Numbered from the stretch's first letter, positions 26,263 through 36,428 are shown. The stretch: DNA of 64,000 bases from Saprospiraceae bacterium (GCA_016720635.1 JADKKF010000009.1:124001-188000); one strand, 5' to 3'. Numbers and translations: made by a program. The notes: generated by a model not told the origin, from the sequence alone.

Positions 26263-27636
26263 TTATTTGTCTAATTGATCGAGTAAGAAAACCAAAGAAG
26301 TCATCGCTGCTCCTCCCAATTCTAGCTCGCGCTTTGACACTTTTTCAAAATTATCATCTTCTGTATGATGGATATCAAAATATCTTTGACTATCTGGTTC
26401 GAGACCCATCAGCAATCTTGCTTTGCCCCTAAGTGGAGAAATATCAGATCCACTCCCACCTGGGCCTACCCTGAGATTGTAAACCGCCAAATACTTCCCT
26501 ATCTGTGTTAATAAATCCATTTCTTTAGGAGCATCCTCATAGGATAAGCCTAGAGGAGTGAATCCCCCTGCGTCGCTCTCAATGGCAGCAAAATGGCTTA
26601 TGCCAGATGTGGAATCAGCCGCATAAGCCAGTCCCCCTGCCAATCCATTCTCTTCGTTCATAAACATCACAGCACGTATAGTATGCTTTGGTTTAAAACC
26701 CAATTTCTTATAAGTCCTCAATACCTCGATGGATTGTACACAACCAGCTCCATCATCGTGCGCACCTTCTCCTACATCCCAAGAGTCCAAATGTCCGCCC
26801 ACCGTTATGACTTCATTGGGCTTTATTGTTCCCCTTAATTCCCCTATGACGTTATAGGACAGTTTTTGCTTCAACATCCTAGCCGAATTGAGCATAAAAA
26901 TCTTAAGGTTTGACTCAGTCTTCAAAATATTACTAAGTCGATTGGCATCATTGGTAGAAATAGCAAATGCAGGTATGGATGGCTTGTTTCCATCTGTTTT
27001 CGTTGCCCCTGTATGTGGAATATCATCAAAATTGACTGTCATGGATCTAACCAATACCCCCAAAGCCCCCTTCTTTTGAGCAAGCAATGGGCCTTGAGAT
27101 CTTTGGTCAACCGCTTGACCATATGCCTTAAAAGTTCTCAAATGTTCAGGATTCATCGGTCTATTAAAGAAAACAAACTTATTTCTTACTTCGCTATCGC
27201 TTAAATTCTCTAACTCTTTCAACGATTTTACTTCCACAACTTGAGCCAAGATGCCTTCAGAGCCAGTTCCCGTAGTATTACCTAAAGCCAAGCATTTTAG
27301 ATCAATGGTTCCCCATTTTTGAGAATTAACCACTCGAACAAGCTCTTTTTCGCCCCTGTCCCAATGTGGAACCAAACAGGGCTGAAGCCAGACTGAATCT
27401 AGCCCCAAAGTATCAAGTATAGAGCGGGTATATTCTACAGCAGCAGCTGCAGCTGGGGTTCCACTTAGCCTATTGCCTACCCTCTTACAGAGATATCGTA
27501 GCCAATCATAAGATTGAGCATTGGTCAAAGAATGAGCATAAATCTTTTGAAGATTTTTCTGTATGGTGCTATCTAATACCTGAGCGGAAGCAAAAAAGTG
27601 ACAACTGAAAAATAAAAGAATTAAGCTTTGTTTCAT
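26263..27636 (-). CDS. Exported M28-family metallopeptidase with PA-like insert
   Basis: A 457-aa exported zinc aminopeptidase/carboxypeptidase-like enzyme with a signal peptide (1-18). A protease-associated-type insert occupies about 120-250. The M28 catalytic domain follows, with all expected metal ligands: H in GGHLDSWD, D in AHDDGAG, the Glu pair in MNEENG, D in ESDAGG and H in FDIHHTEDD. It should be active in the periplasm or outside on peptides. The CvpA-type gene upstream ends 6 nt before its start, so the two are cotranscribed. Confidence 0.9.
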   Translation of the reverse strand: MKQSLILLFFSCHFFASAQVLDSTIQKNLQKIYAHSLTNAQSYDWLRYLCKRVGNRLSGTPAAAAAVEYTRSILDTLGLDSVWLQPCLVPHWDRGEKELVRVVNSQKWGTIDLKCLALGNTTGTGSEGILAQVVEVKSLKELENLSDSEVRNKFVFFNRPMNPEHLRTFKAYGQAVDQRSQGPLLAQKKGALGVLVRSMTVNFDDIPHTGATKTDGNKPSIPAFAISTNDANRLSNILKTESNLKIFMLNSARMLKQKLSYNVIGELRGTIKPNEVITVGGHLDSWDVGEGAHDDGAGCVQSIEVLRTYKKLGFKPKHTIRAVMFMNEENGLAGGLAYAADSTSGISHFAAIESDAGGFTPLGLSYEDAPKEMDLLTQIGKYLAVYNLRVGPGGSGSDISPLRGKARLLMGLEPDSQRYFDIHHTEDDNFEKVSKRELELGGAAMTSLVFLLDQLDK

Positions 27637-27642
27637 GCGGAA

Positions 27643-28179
27643 CTACGTGTTTTTTGTTTTTTTAATCTGCATTGATGCTTCAGACATACCTCTGAGACTG
27701 TTCAATACAGGTCGAAGATACTTCGTAGATTTGGAGCTTTTATCATTTATTTTTATCAAATATTCGTAGCTTACAGAATTTCTTTTGGTACTTTTTGAAA
27801 AAATCGAAGATTGATCACAAAACCAAACCAGCGAACTATAGGCAAGCAAAAATATACCCATCAATACCAAACCTCCCGTTACTTTATTTACTGGACCAAG
27901 ATTTGCGAGATTGACCTTAGACTGGATAAAATACAAAATCAATCCCAAACACGCCAAAGTGCAAGCAAGTCCTAGCCCAATGGACACCATGTGGACACCA
28001 TTTTCTAGACCCACAACATGTTCTGAAAGCCACTGATGGATGACAGGCGAGACCTTTATCGTCAATACCAAACAACATATTATGGTTAAAACAAAACCAA
28101 TAACTTTCATAAATCCTTTGGTAAATCCAAGGTAAAATCCAGACACAATGAATACGAACAATAATAAATCGACGATCAT
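27643..28179 (-). CDS. CvpA family membrane protein
   Basis: A 178-aa protein with four hydrophobic helices in the first 130 residues and a charged C-terminal tail. The N-terminal pattern (MIVDLLLFVFIVSGFYLGFTKGFMKVIGF) is typical of CvpA/colicin V production-type proteins, whose exact function is unclear. I prefer the ATG at 28179 over one 13 codons upstream because it matches the usual family start. It lies just upstream of the M28 peptidase gene. Confidence 0.8.
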   Translation of the reverse strand: MIVDLLLFVFIVSGFYLGFTKGFMKVIGFVLTIICCLVLTIKVSPVIHQWLSEHVVGLENGVHMVSIGLGLACTLACLGLILYFIQSKVNLANLGPVNKVTGGLVLMGIFLLAYSSLVWFCDQSSIFSKSTKRNSVSYEYLIKINDKSSKSTKYLRPVLNSLRGMSEASMQIKKTKNT

Positions 28180-28371
28180 TTCAAAGTTTTTTTTTACAAA
28201 GATATTATATATTTTCATTATGTATAATATTCTGTTAATAAATATTTTATTTATTATAGAATTATTTAATATATCGTATTCATTAATTTTATCTTAAATA
28301 ATTAGGGATTGTGAAAATATTTAGCCACTTTTGATGTTGTTTAGCGTAGATTAAATATTAAGAAACAGTTC

Positions 28372-28866
28372 ATGAAAAATTGCCTCATAGTTTTTATTTT
28401 TATGTCATTTGGGCTTGCTGCTCAGGCTTCACACAGTGGATATGCAGGAGTAGATTCCTTGCCAAAAGTCTTTTTGATCGGCGAACATGACAAAGGATAT
28501 GAAAAGCTAAATCTAACTTTTGATGAAGTACTGTTGAGTGTGTGTGACAATGACATGAGTGTAGCCTATGAGAAATGGGTTGCCTTGTTAATTGGTATGG
28601 AAAACTATGCTGATCAGATAAAATACGATATAAAAGGAGTAAAAATTTGGATCAATATCTTCTTTGAAAAAGATGGTACCATCAAGCACATCGCTTACCA
28701 TTTAAAACCCAGTTCTCGCAATATCAAAACCGAAGAACTTACTGCTTTCTTTTCGAGTTTTATGAATCACTACAAGCTGCCAATCAAGGCTAATTCTCGT
28801 TTTTCACATTATGGCAGTGCATCTTTCCCTACCTATGGCAAAAGAGTAACCACTGTAAGAGAATAA
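28372..28866 (+). CDS. Exported protein of unknown function
   Basis: A 164-aa protein with a signal peptide (about 1-19, ending AAQASH). The mature part has a mixed alpha/beta pattern including GVKIWINIFFEKDGTIKHIAYHLKPSSRNIKTEEL, which resembles the periplasmic TonB-C-like or similar small domains in Bacteroidota, but I cannot assign a family. It is convergent with the small lipoprotein gene at 28869, with 2 nt between stops. Confidence 0.65.
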   Translation: MKNCLIVFIFMSFGLAAQASHSGYAGVDSLPKVFLIGEHDKGYEKLNLTFDEVLLSVCDNDMSVAYEKWVALLIGMENYADQIKYDIKGVKIWINIFFEKDGTIKHIAYHLKPSSRNIKTEELTAFFSSFMNHYKLPIKANSRFSHYGSASFPTYGKRVTTVRE

Positions 28867-28868
28867 AC

Positions 28869-29282
28869 CTATTTGATGGCTTTACTTAAGATTCCGTAAA
28901 AAGTTTTAATGTTTTTGGGCAATGAGGCGTCATTTTGACTCCAAACCAGCCTATCTGTATTCTTTAGGGTTTTAAATTCCATGAATTGAGACATATTGCC
29001 AGGTTCGTTATACCCTTGGGTAAATACATTGGAATTTTGCGCCAATTCGAAGAGCTGAAGGGCCGTATTTTCCTTTAATGTAGCGACTTTCTTATACGTC
29101 GTATCCACTTTTTTATAGATTTGCCCTGTTTTTACTAAAATAAATTCGTTTCGACTCCCAGCAACTCCTCCTTCAGATCCAAAATAAATCTTTTCTTTCA
29201 TGTCCAAATCTGGTTTGTATGGGTTGGATTTACAATTCATGATCAATGCTGAAATAAATAATGAAAAAATAAGAACTCGCAT
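28869..29282 (-). CDS. Small lipoprotein of unknown function
   Basis: A 137-aa protein with a lipoprotein-like signal (lipobox near ALIMNC, Cys17). The mature part contains IYFGSEGGVAGSRNEFILVKTGQIYKK and ends with a helical segment. It resembles conserved Bacteroidota lipoproteins without known role. No motif for catalysis is seen. Confidence 0.65.
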   Translation of the reverse strand: MRVLIFSLFISALIMNCKSNPYKPDLDMKEKIYFGSEGGVAGSRNEFILVKTGQIYKKVDTTYKKVATLKENTALQLFELAQNSNVFTQGYNEPGNMSQFMEFKTLKNTDRLVWSQNDASLPKNIKTFYGILSKAIK

Positions 29283-29440
29283 ACAAAAACTATTTTTTTA
29301 TGATGTACAAATATAGACGAAAGGTAATTGAAAAAATAACAAACCGTGGAATAATAATGAGTAAAGCCAAAGAATAATACGATGATTTACTTCTCCCAAT
29401 ACTTTGAAGAAGTGAACACATACCCTCAATAAACTTAGTG

Positions 29441-29562
29441 TATGAGGGGTGGAAATGATGGTCTCCATGGCGAAGGCTAGGAGACCAGTCTCGAAATCAG
29501 ATGGAGAGACCGAAGCGAAGCGGAGTCATGAACGACCCGACCCTATAGAATATAGGGGCATA
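29441..29562 (+). ncRNA. Multi-hairpin structured intergenic element, variant form, copy 5
   Basis: Ends TATG/CATA can pair. Inside are TGGTCTCC...GGAGACCA, GTCTC...GAGAC and CCCTATA-gaa-TATAGGG. The core GAGACCGAAGCGAAGCGGAG...TGAACGACCCGACC is conserved with copy 4. An open frame runs from here into the downstream gene, but it is a read-through of the element and not coding. Confidence 0.65.
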
Positions 29563-29583
29563 CAAAAATCAAATAATAATAAA

Positions 29584-31305
29584 ATGAATTTATATCTTGC
29601 GAAAAAAAGCATTGTATATATGTGGCAAAAAATAAAAATTTGGAATATTTTACTCAAAATTATTTTCATTTGCCTGCTAAATCTTCCTTCTTACACTAAG
29701 GCCCAAAATACAACAAAAGACACCTTCACGGTTCAAATGTTCAAGTTTAGCGATCCCAGTCCAGAGGGCTGGAATCAACCATACTCAGGGACGATTAGAT
29801 TCCCGAAGACCAGCGGCGAATGGCGCAAAATATACTTGATACAGAAAATAAAATGCGATGTACGAACTGCTGCTGATACCTTCCCTTGCGGTGAATGGGA
29901 CTATCATACCCACACGGTGCTTACAGACAGCACAGGAGAGCGATTCGAGCTGGCTGGATTCATCACCCCCTATGGAAAACGCTTGGATTTAGGTCCAAAT
30001 GGCAAAGAATTCATCTATGACATTACCGATTATGCGCCCATATTGACGGGTACCAAAAGGATAATTTCTGGCAATAACCAAGAGCTTTTGGATTTAAAAT
30101 TTGTTTTCATCAAAGGTAAACCTGAGCGCAAAAGCATCGCAGTTCGCAATATTTATCCGACGGGGCTTTATTCTTATGGGGCATTGGCAAAAGATAGCAT
30201 CTTCAAGTCCACAAAGGTTATTTTAGACCCTAGGACTAAGCATGTTTCCTTGTTAAGCCGTATCAGTGGGCACGGGCATTTTGGCCCTTACAATTGTTGT
30301 GAATGGGTGGCTAAAAAACACAGTTGGAGGGTAAATGGCGAAGAAAAATTCTTTTGGAATATTTGGAAAGATTGCGGGATGAATCCCATCCACCCGCAAG
30401 GTGGCACATGGCAATTCGATAGAGCTGGGTGGTGTCCTGGAACCAAAATCGACGAATATTACTTTGATTTAACGCCTTGGATTAATTTAGGTGACACCTT
30501 GACTTTGGATTACTCAATAGAGCCACCGTCATTTCAAGAAGAGGAACAAGGCGAATATCGTCAATGCCATCAATTGATAGAATATGAAGAGTATAATTTC
30601 GAAAATGATGCGGCAATGGAAGAAATCATCAGACCAACCGACAAAGATGAATACGCGCGGTTCAATCCCACTTGCCAATCTCCGATGGTTGTCGTTAAAA
30701 ATACTGGAAAAAACAACCTCACCCAAATAGATATAGAACACGGACTGGACAATCACAAAAAGCAGATATACCATTGGAATGGCTTGGTTTTACCTGGAGA
30801 AAAAATCACGGTTTACCTTCCAAATATAGAATTTAGGAAAATTAAAAATTCAAAATACTATATCGCAAACATCCTCAAGGTCAATGGATTAGACGATAAA
30901 AATAAAAACAATAATACTCAACGTTCTCCATATCAAGCGCCTATGGTTTTGCCCGAAAAATGGATTTTAAAAATAGAAGCAAACGATCAGAATCGGGCCA
31001 AAGAGACGAGTTATTCGATCCTAAACGACCAAGGAACAGTAGTGATAAGTAGAGATAATTTGGAAGACAGCACCGTGTATAAGGACAAAATAAAATTGAC
31101 ACCAGGTTGCTATACATTGGTGATCAAGGACAAAAAGCAGGATGGGATGATAAAGCATTGGTGGTTAAGGAATAGTGAGCCAGATAAAGTGGGCATCAAC
31201 GGAAATATAGAAATTACCCAAACCAATGGAGTTTTGATAAAAAAATTGCCCTTTGACTTTGCGGATACCCTTTATTTTGCTTTTTTTGTAGGAAAAATTC
31301 CTTAA
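29584..31305 (+). CDS. Exported peptide-N-glycosidase F-like protein
   Basis: A 573-aa exported protein. The start at 29584 (or 29620, 12 codons later) gives a signal peptide ending SYTKAQ; an upstream in-frame ATG lies in the structured element and is rejected. The PNGase F fold is indicated by GEWDY (103-107, catalytic Asp region), SGHGHFGPYNCCEW (228-241, active-site Glu region) and HPQGGTWQFDRAGWCPG, all typical of bacterial enzymes removing N-glycans from glycoproteins. A C-terminal domain of about 200 residues, probably beta-rich, follows; no T9SS sorting domain is seen. The MFS transporter gene begins 15 nt downstream, suggesting uptake of a released product (inference). Confidence 0.82.
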   Translation: MNLYLAKKSIVYMWQKIKIWNILLKIIFICLLNLPSYTKAQNTTKDTFTVQMFKFSDPSPEGWNQPYSGTIRFPKTSGEWRKIYLIQKIKCDVRTAADTFPCGEWDYHTHTVLTDSTGERFELAGFITPYGKRLDLGPNGKEFIYDITDYAPILTGTKRIISGNNQELLDLKFVFIKGKPERKSIAVRNIYPTGLYSYGALAKDSIFKSTKVILDPRTKHVSLLSRISGHGHFGPYNCCEWVAKKHSWRVNGEEKFFWNIWKDCGMNPIHPQGGTWQFDRAGWCPGTKIDEYYFDLTPWINLGDTLTLDYSIEPPSFQEEEQGEYRQCHQLIEYEEYNFENDAAMEEIIRPTDKDEYARFNPTCQSPMVVVKNTGKNNLTQIDIEHGLDNHKKQIYHWNGLVLPGEKITVYLPNIEFRKIKNSKYYIANILKVNGLDDKNKNNNTQRSPYQAPMVLPEKWILKIEANDQNRAKETSYSILNDQGTVVISRDNLEDSTVYKDKIKLTPGCYTLVIKDKKQDGMIKHWWLRNSEPDKVGINGNIEITQTNGVLIKKLPFDFADTLYFAFFVGKIP

Positions 31306-31320
31306 CATTGAATAAAAAAG

Positions 31321-32538
31321 ATGAACGAAAACAATACTAAGATCCTGAATAGTGCGGTATTGATCTCAGCATTAGGATATTTTGTGGATATATACGATTT
31401 GATTCTGTTTGGAGTGGTGGCAAATCCCTCCTTGGCAGAACTAGGATACCAAGGGAGTTCGCTGGAGCCCAACAAGATATTTTTATTGAATATGCAAATG
31501 TTTGGCATGTTGGTTGGCGGGATCTTATGGGGTGTATTGGGTGATAAAAAAGGGCGTCTTTCGGTGTTATTTGGTAGTATATTCGTCTATTCGATAGCTA
31601 ATATTGCTAATGGCATGGTCACGAATATAGAAGCATATGCCGTCATTCGCTTTTTGGCAGGAGTAGGCCTAGCTGGAGAATTAGGTGCTGGTATCACGTT
31701 GGTAAATGAATCACTTTCCAAAGAAAATAGAGGAATAGGGACTATGATAGTTGTTGCATTTGGGGCATTGGGCGCAGTGGTGGCAGCTAAAGTACACGAT
31801 CTCTTTGACTGGCGGATGGCTTATTATGTAGGAGGAGGAATGGGCTTGATGTTGCTGGTACTTAGAGTTAGTGCTTTTGAATCTGGGATATATAAAAAAG
31901 CTCTGGAGTCCAATGTAGCCCGAGGGAATTTTTTCCAATTATTCAGTAACTGGGAAACGGCTTCAAAATACTTGAAATGTATCATGGTTGGACTGCCCAT
32001 CTGGAGCATTATAGGCCTCTTGATCTTGTTGAGTCCAGAACTGAGCAAGTACTTGTATTTAACCGAACCGATGAAAGCTGGGAATACGATCGTGGCTTGT
32101 TATCTTGGTCTTTCGATTGGTGACGTAGTCAGCGGCATGATCAGCCAATGGTGGCGAAGTCGTAGGAAAGTAGTTATATTGTATTTAGCCATGTGCATCC
32201 TAACCATTTTGGTCTATGTGAATTTACGAGAAATCAGTGCTTGGACGTTTTATTGTGTTAGTTTTGCAATTGGCTTTTCAGCAGGATATTGGGCTATTTT
32301 TGTGACGCAAGCTTCAGAACAATTTGGAACGAATATCCGAGCTACCGTGACCACTACTGTTCCTAATTTTGTAAGGGGAGCCGTCATACCAATAACTTTC
32401 GCCTATACAACTTTCGCCAAATGGATGAACCCTTTGTATTCAGCCTTAACAGTCAATTTGATTTGTATTTTGTTAGCATTTTGGTCGATAAAGACGCTTA
32501 AAGAGACTTTCGGGAAGGACCTAGATTATGTTGAATAA
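31321..32538 (+). CDS. MFS transporter
   Basis: A 405-aa inner-membrane protein with about 12 transmembrane helices. Loop 2-3 has the MFS signature (GVLGDKKGRLSV), and helix 4-5 has the sugar/metabolite-porter style RFLAGVGLAGELGAGITLV. It most resembles the metabolite:H+ symporter type. It is cotranscribed with the PNGase F-like gene (15-nt gap). Substrate not determinable; a glycan-derived or organic-acid solute would fit. Confidence 0.85.
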   Translation: MNENNTKILNSAVLISALGYFVDIYDLILFGVVANPSLAELGYQGSSLEPNKIFLLNMQMFGMLVGGILWGVLGDKKGRLSVLFGSIFVYSIANIANGMVTNIEAYAVIRFLAGVGLAGELGAGITLVNESLSKENRGIGTMIVVAFGALGAVVAAKVHDLFDWRMAYYVGGGMGLMLLVLRVSAFESGIYKKALESNVARGNFFQLFSNWETASKYLKCIMVGLPIWSIIGLLILLSPELSKYLYLTEPMKAGNTIVACYLGLSIGDVVSGMISQWWRSRRKVVILYLAMCILTILVYVNLREISAWTFYCVSFAIGFSAGYWAIFVTQASEQFGTNIRATVTTTVPNFVRGAVIPITFAYTTFAKWMNPLYSALTVNLICILLAFWSIKTLKETFGKDLDYVE

Positions 32539-32555
32539 GAAGGAATTTAATATTA

Positions 32556-34058
32556 TTATTTAAAAGACTGAATTGCCGCCTTGATATACGGTTCGTTGAT
32601 TAATATTTCGTTTGAAGGCTTGTTGTTTTGACAATATTTAATAAATGCGGTTTCAGCTAAGGTTTCCGTTGTTTTTGTATTAAAATGCCTTAAAATGACT
32701 GGATTTTGGGACAAAATTGGAGACCAATTTAATTGGTTTAAATATTGAAATTTATTTTTTCGAGCCAGTTTAAAAGCAATTTTGTTTATTTCAAATATTA
32801 AATTTTGCAAAGAATCGTTTTTCGCATCCACTAATCGAATATCAGGTTGAATTCCTTCTCCTTCGGTCATTTTGCGTCCTTTAGCAGTAAAAAATTCCTT
32901 TTTACTTTTAGCATTTTCAGATTTTTCTTTCTCGTTCAGGGGCCTTTGAATGCATCTTCCTGACGGCAAATAATATTTTGAAATGGTCAATTTTACTGCT
33001 GAGCCATCTTCAAATTCACGATCTGTCTGTACGAGACCTTTGCCAAAGGAATTGTTGCCTACTATGACAGCTCTGTCATGGTCTTGAAGCGAACCAGCAA
33101 GTACTTCAGACGCAGAGGCTGAATTTTGATTGATTAAAACCGCAATTTTACCAAGATTAAAAAAAGCCTTACCGGTGCTAGTGTATTCATTTTTCTGTTG
33201 GTTTTCTCCATCCGTATAAACCAATAAAACGCCCTTGTCTGTGATGAGTTGGGACAACATTTTTGTCACTTCTTGCAAGATCCCACCTGGATTATCCCGC
33301 ACATCAATAATTAAGTTGGTCGGCTGGGTGTGGTCCAAGTTATTTTCCAAATATTTCATAAAATCTCCATAAACCTTGCTTGAAAAGTGGTTTATTTTCA
33401 GGTAGAGAATGTTTTTAGCCAATTTAATCGGAGGATCAATCGAGGGAATTTCATAAGAGCCTCTTTTTATATCCAGTTGTGCAAGCCGTCCATCCAATGA
33501 TTTTACTTTCAATCTCAATATAGAATTTTCTTCGCCTACCAATGTTTTGTGGATGGCCAATCCTTCCTTTTCAATGCCTGAAATAATCGAATCATTTGCT
33601 TCTAGTATAATATCACCCAGTTTTAGTTTGGAATTGGAAGCCGGGCCATTGGGGATGATTCTTGTCACATAAACGCTGTCATCAATAACCTGGTATTCGA
33701 TTCCAATGCCTTTGTGATTTCCTTGGAGTGCGAGCAAATGGTCATTTTGTTGTTTTGCAGAAAAATATGCAGAGTAAGGATCTAAATGATCCACCATATC
33801 TTCGATGGCCAATTCTTCCATCGAATCTGTATTGATTTTTTGGTAGTACTCTTCTCCTACGAAAGACTTAATAGCAGAAAATTTGCTAGATGTTGGAGTG
33901 CTGTGCTTGGATAACTTAAAAAGGGGAATCTCATCACTTTGGTCAAGACTTACTCGAACCAGCATACCCAAGGCAAATGCCAACGATATCCAAAATGGCT
34001 TCCAAATATCCCAGGAAGCGTTTGGCTTGGACTTTGCCAATTCTTCTTTCTTTTCCAA
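32556..34058 (-). CDS. S41 C-terminal processing peptidase
   Basis: A 500-aa membrane-anchored serine protease of the CtpA/Prc type. One N-terminal transmembrane helix (about 18-36), a PDZ domain (about 105-200) and the S41 protease core. The catalytic Ser/Lys pair is S315 (in NSASASEVLAG) and K340 (in NSFGKGLVQ). RDNPGG at 254-259 is the conserved oxyanion-side motif. It probably trims periplasmic or envelope proteins. It follows gyrB by 14 nt and is likely cotranscribed. Confidence 0.92.
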   Translation of the reverse strand: MEKKEELAKSKPNASWDIWKPFWISLAFALGMLVRVSLDQSDEIPLFKLSKHSTPTSSKFSAIKSFVGEEYYQKINTDSMEELAIEDMVDHLDPYSAYFSAKQQNDHLLALQGNHKGIGIEYQVIDDSVYVTRIIPNGPASNSKLKLGDIILEANDSIISGIEKEGLAIHKTLVGEENSILRLKVKSLDGRLAQLDIKRGSYEIPSIDPPIKLAKNILYLKINHFSSKVYGDFMKYLENNLDHTQPTNLIIDVRDNPGGILQEVTKMLSQLITDKGVLLVYTDGENQQKNEYTSTGKAFFNLGKIAVLINQNSASASEVLAGSLQDHDRAVIVGNNSFGKGLVQTDREFEDGSAVKLTISKYYLPSGRCIQRPLNEKEKSENAKSKKEFFTAKGRKMTEGEGIQPDIRLVDAKNDSLQNLIFEINKIAFKLARKNKFQYLNQLNWSPILSQNPVILRHFNTKTTETLAETAFIKYCQNNKPSNEILINEPYIKAAIQSFK

Positions 34059-34072
34059 GTGTAATATTTTTT

Positions 34073-36016
34073 TTAAATATCTACTTTGGCATAACGCGCA
34101 TTGGCTTCAATAAAGGCTCTACGCGGAGGTACATCCTCTCCCATCAACATAGAAAATGTTCTATCACATTCCATGGCATCTTCTATCGTCACTTTTTTTA
34201 GAATTCGAGTGCTAGGGTCCATAGTAGTTTCCCAAAGTTGTTCGGCGTTCATCTCTCCCAAACCCTTGTATCGCTGTGTTTTTACAGAATCATCCTTTTC
34301 GCTCTTTGAATAAGCGGTAATGGCAGATTGGCGTTCTTCTTCCGTCCAACAATATCTAAATTCTTTTCCTCTTCTTACTTGATACAATGGTGGTGCGGCG
34401 ATATAAATATGCCCTTGCTCTACCAAAGGCTTCATATATCTAAAAAAGAAAGTTAAAATAAGTGTTGTAATGTGGCTACCGTCAACGTCGGCATCACACA
34501 TGACGACCACTTTGTGGTATCTTAGTTTCGAGACATTCAAGATACGCTCGCCGTCGATGTCTTCTATCCTCACGCCGAGAGCAGTGAACATATTTTTTAT
34601 TTCCTCGTTTTCATAGATTTTGAATTCGAGCGCTTTTTCTACGTTCAATATCTTACCTCTAAGCGGAAGTATGGCTTGAAAATGCCTATCTCTCCCTTGC
34701 TTAGCAGTACCCCCTGCAGAATCCCCTTCGACCAAAAACAACTCACTTGCCGCTGGATCTTTCGATGCACAATCCGCCAACTTGCCAGGGAGTCCTCCAC
34801 CCGTCAGGACGTTTTTACGCTGTACCATTTCACGAGCCTTTTGAGCTGCATGCCTAGCTGTGGCCGCCATGATTACCTTGTCGATTATTCGCTTGGCTTC
34901 ATTTGGATTTTCTTCCAAATAATTTTTGAGCGTATCGCCTACAGCCCTGGACACAATACCGAGTACCTCAGAATTTCCAAGCTCTCCTTTGGTTTGTCCC
35001 TTGAATTGTGGCTCTTGAACTTTTACAGAAACGATGGCCGTCAAGCCTTCGCCAAAGTCCTCACCTGATATGGCAAAAGTCAATTTTTTAAACAGACCGT
35101 TATCGTCTCCATATTGCTTGAAAAGCCTATTCACGGCACGTCGAAAACCGCTTACGTGGGTTCCGCCCTCTCGTGTATTGATATTGTTTACATATGAATA
35201 AATATTTTCAGCATAGCCTGTATTATACTGCATAGCGACTTCAATCTCAACGTCCTCATCTTTGGTTTTTAGATAGATTGGTTTTTCATTGAGTTTGGTT
35301 CTAGCTGCATCAAGGTATTCAACGAATTCCAAAAGACCTCCCTCGCTATAAAAGGTTTCTTGCTTTAGTTCGCCATTTTCGACATTTCTTTCATCGGTGA
35401 GGGTCAGTTTTAGCTTTGCGTTAAGAAAGGCCAATTCTCTTAGCCTATGTGCTAGCGTTTCGTATTTGTACTCGAGTACTTCGAATATTTCGGGGTCGGG
35501 TCTAAAAGTAACTTTGGTACCGCGAATATCTGAATCACCCACCATTTTGACATCTGCCAATGGCTTACCTTGACTATACTCTTGGATAAAATATTTACCC
35601 TCTCTGAATACTTCAGCTTTCAAATAAATGGACAATGCATTCACACAAGAAACCCCTACCCCGTGCAAACCACCAGAAACTTTGTAGGTGTTTTTATCGA
35701 ATTTACCTCCAGCGTGCAAAACAGTCATAACAACCTCTAAAGCCGATTTTTGAAGCTTTTCGTGCATCCCAGTCGGAATACCACGGCCATCATCTTGGAC
35801 CGAGACAGAATTGTCTGGATGTATAATCACTTCGATATGAGAGCAAAATCCAGCTAGATGTTCATCGATGGAATTGTCCACGACTTCATAGACAAGGTGG
35901 TGTAATCCCTTGCCATCAGTACTACCGATGTACATACCTGGGCGTTTTCGTACGGCTTCTAATCCCTCTAATGCTTGAATACTACTCGCTCCGTAATCTG
36001 ATTTATTTTCACTCAT
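34073..36016 (-). CDS. gyrB: DNA gyrase subunit B
   Basis: A 647-aa ATPase subunit of DNA gyrase (type IIA topoisomerase). GHKL ATPase motifs: EVVDNSIDEHLAG, DDGRGIPTG and GLHGVGVSCVNALS. TOPRIM motifs: EGDSAGGTAKQGRD, PLRGKILNVEKA and DADVDGSHI, with the C-terminal tail motif QRYKGLGEMN. The length is that of the shorter GyrB form without the enterobacterial insert. It has an upstream -7 box at 36126-36133 and a roughly 110-nt leader. ParE is the alternative, but the motifs and length favour GyrB. Confidence 0.95.
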   Translation of the reverse strand: MSENKSDYGASSIQALEGLEAVRKRPGMYIGSTDGKGLHHLVYEVVDNSIDEHLAGFCSHIEVIIHPDNSVSVQDDGRGIPTGMHEKLQKSALEVVMTVLHAGGKFDKNTYKVSGGLHGVGVSCVNALSIYLKAEVFREGKYFIQEYSQGKPLADVKMVGDSDIRGTKVTFRPDPEIFEVLEYKYETLAHRLRELAFLNAKLKLTLTDERNVENGELKQETFYSEGGLLEFVEYLDAARTKLNEKPIYLKTKDEDVEIEVAMQYNTGYAENIYSYVNNINTREGGTHVSGFRRAVNRLFKQYGDDNGLFKKLTFAISGEDFGEGLTAIVSVKVQEPQFKGQTKGELGNSEVLGIVSRAVGDTLKNYLEENPNEAKRIIDKVIMAATARHAAQKAREMVQRKNVLTGGGLPGKLADCASKDPAASELFLVEGDSAGGTAKQGRDRHFQAILPLRGKILNVEKALEFKIYENEEIKNMFTALGVRIEDIDGERILNVSKLRYHKVVVMCDADVDGSHITTLILTFFFRYMKPLVEQGHIYIAAPPLYQVRRGKEFRYCWTEEERQSAITAYSKSEKDDSVKTQRYKGLGEMNAEQLWETTMDPSTRILKKVTIEDAMECDRTFSMLMGEDVPPRRAFIEANARYAKVDI

Positions 36017-36125
36017 TGATTAAAATATTTTTTTTGACCTAAAATAAAATAATTTTGGCCATTGATAATAATTATTTGAATATATAGATTCTTGAATATT
36101 ATTGTATTATTCAAATATTCAAATG

Positions 36126-36133
36126 CAAAAGTA
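36126..36133 (-). promoter_or_regulatory. -7 promoter box of gyrB
   Basis: TACTTTTG on the minus strand, an exact TAnnTTTG match, 110 nt upstream of the gyrB start. Confidence 0.5.
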
Positions 36134-36428
36134 CAAAAAATAGTATGAATCTAAGACTAAATTCTTCGATTTTGGATATTAAAATAGCTAAAATACACGT
36201 TATTGTATATATTACACTTTCAAAACATAAAAGTTTGAATTTTTTTGATGAAAAATTGATCAATTTTCAATAAATCTTGAAAACCAGAATTGTTCACAAA
36301 TTATTAAATAAATTACATTATACTGATTATCAACACATTATATTGTATATTTAGAATTTTAACAATACTTTAATATACAAAAAATAAAAATAATGTTTAA
36401 TTTTTAAGAGAATTCATTAAACAAAGTG
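36134..36428. other. Very A+T-rich intergenic region between gyrB and an ECF sigma gene
   Basis: No gene is seen in about 300 bp. It contains TTGTTCACA (36290-36298) and TTATCAACA (36327-36335), each close to the DnaA-box consensus TTATNCACA, but no cluster of perfect boxes. I do not call an origin. Confidence 0.4.

Noticed and set aside
29449..29583. N-terminal extension of the PNGase F-like gene
   Set aside because: It reads through the structured intergenic element; the signal peptide begins at 29584 or 29620.
36290..36335. Possible chromosome origin near gyrB
   Set aside because: Only two imperfect DnaA-box-like sequences; no dnaA, no cluster of boxes, no other origin gene.
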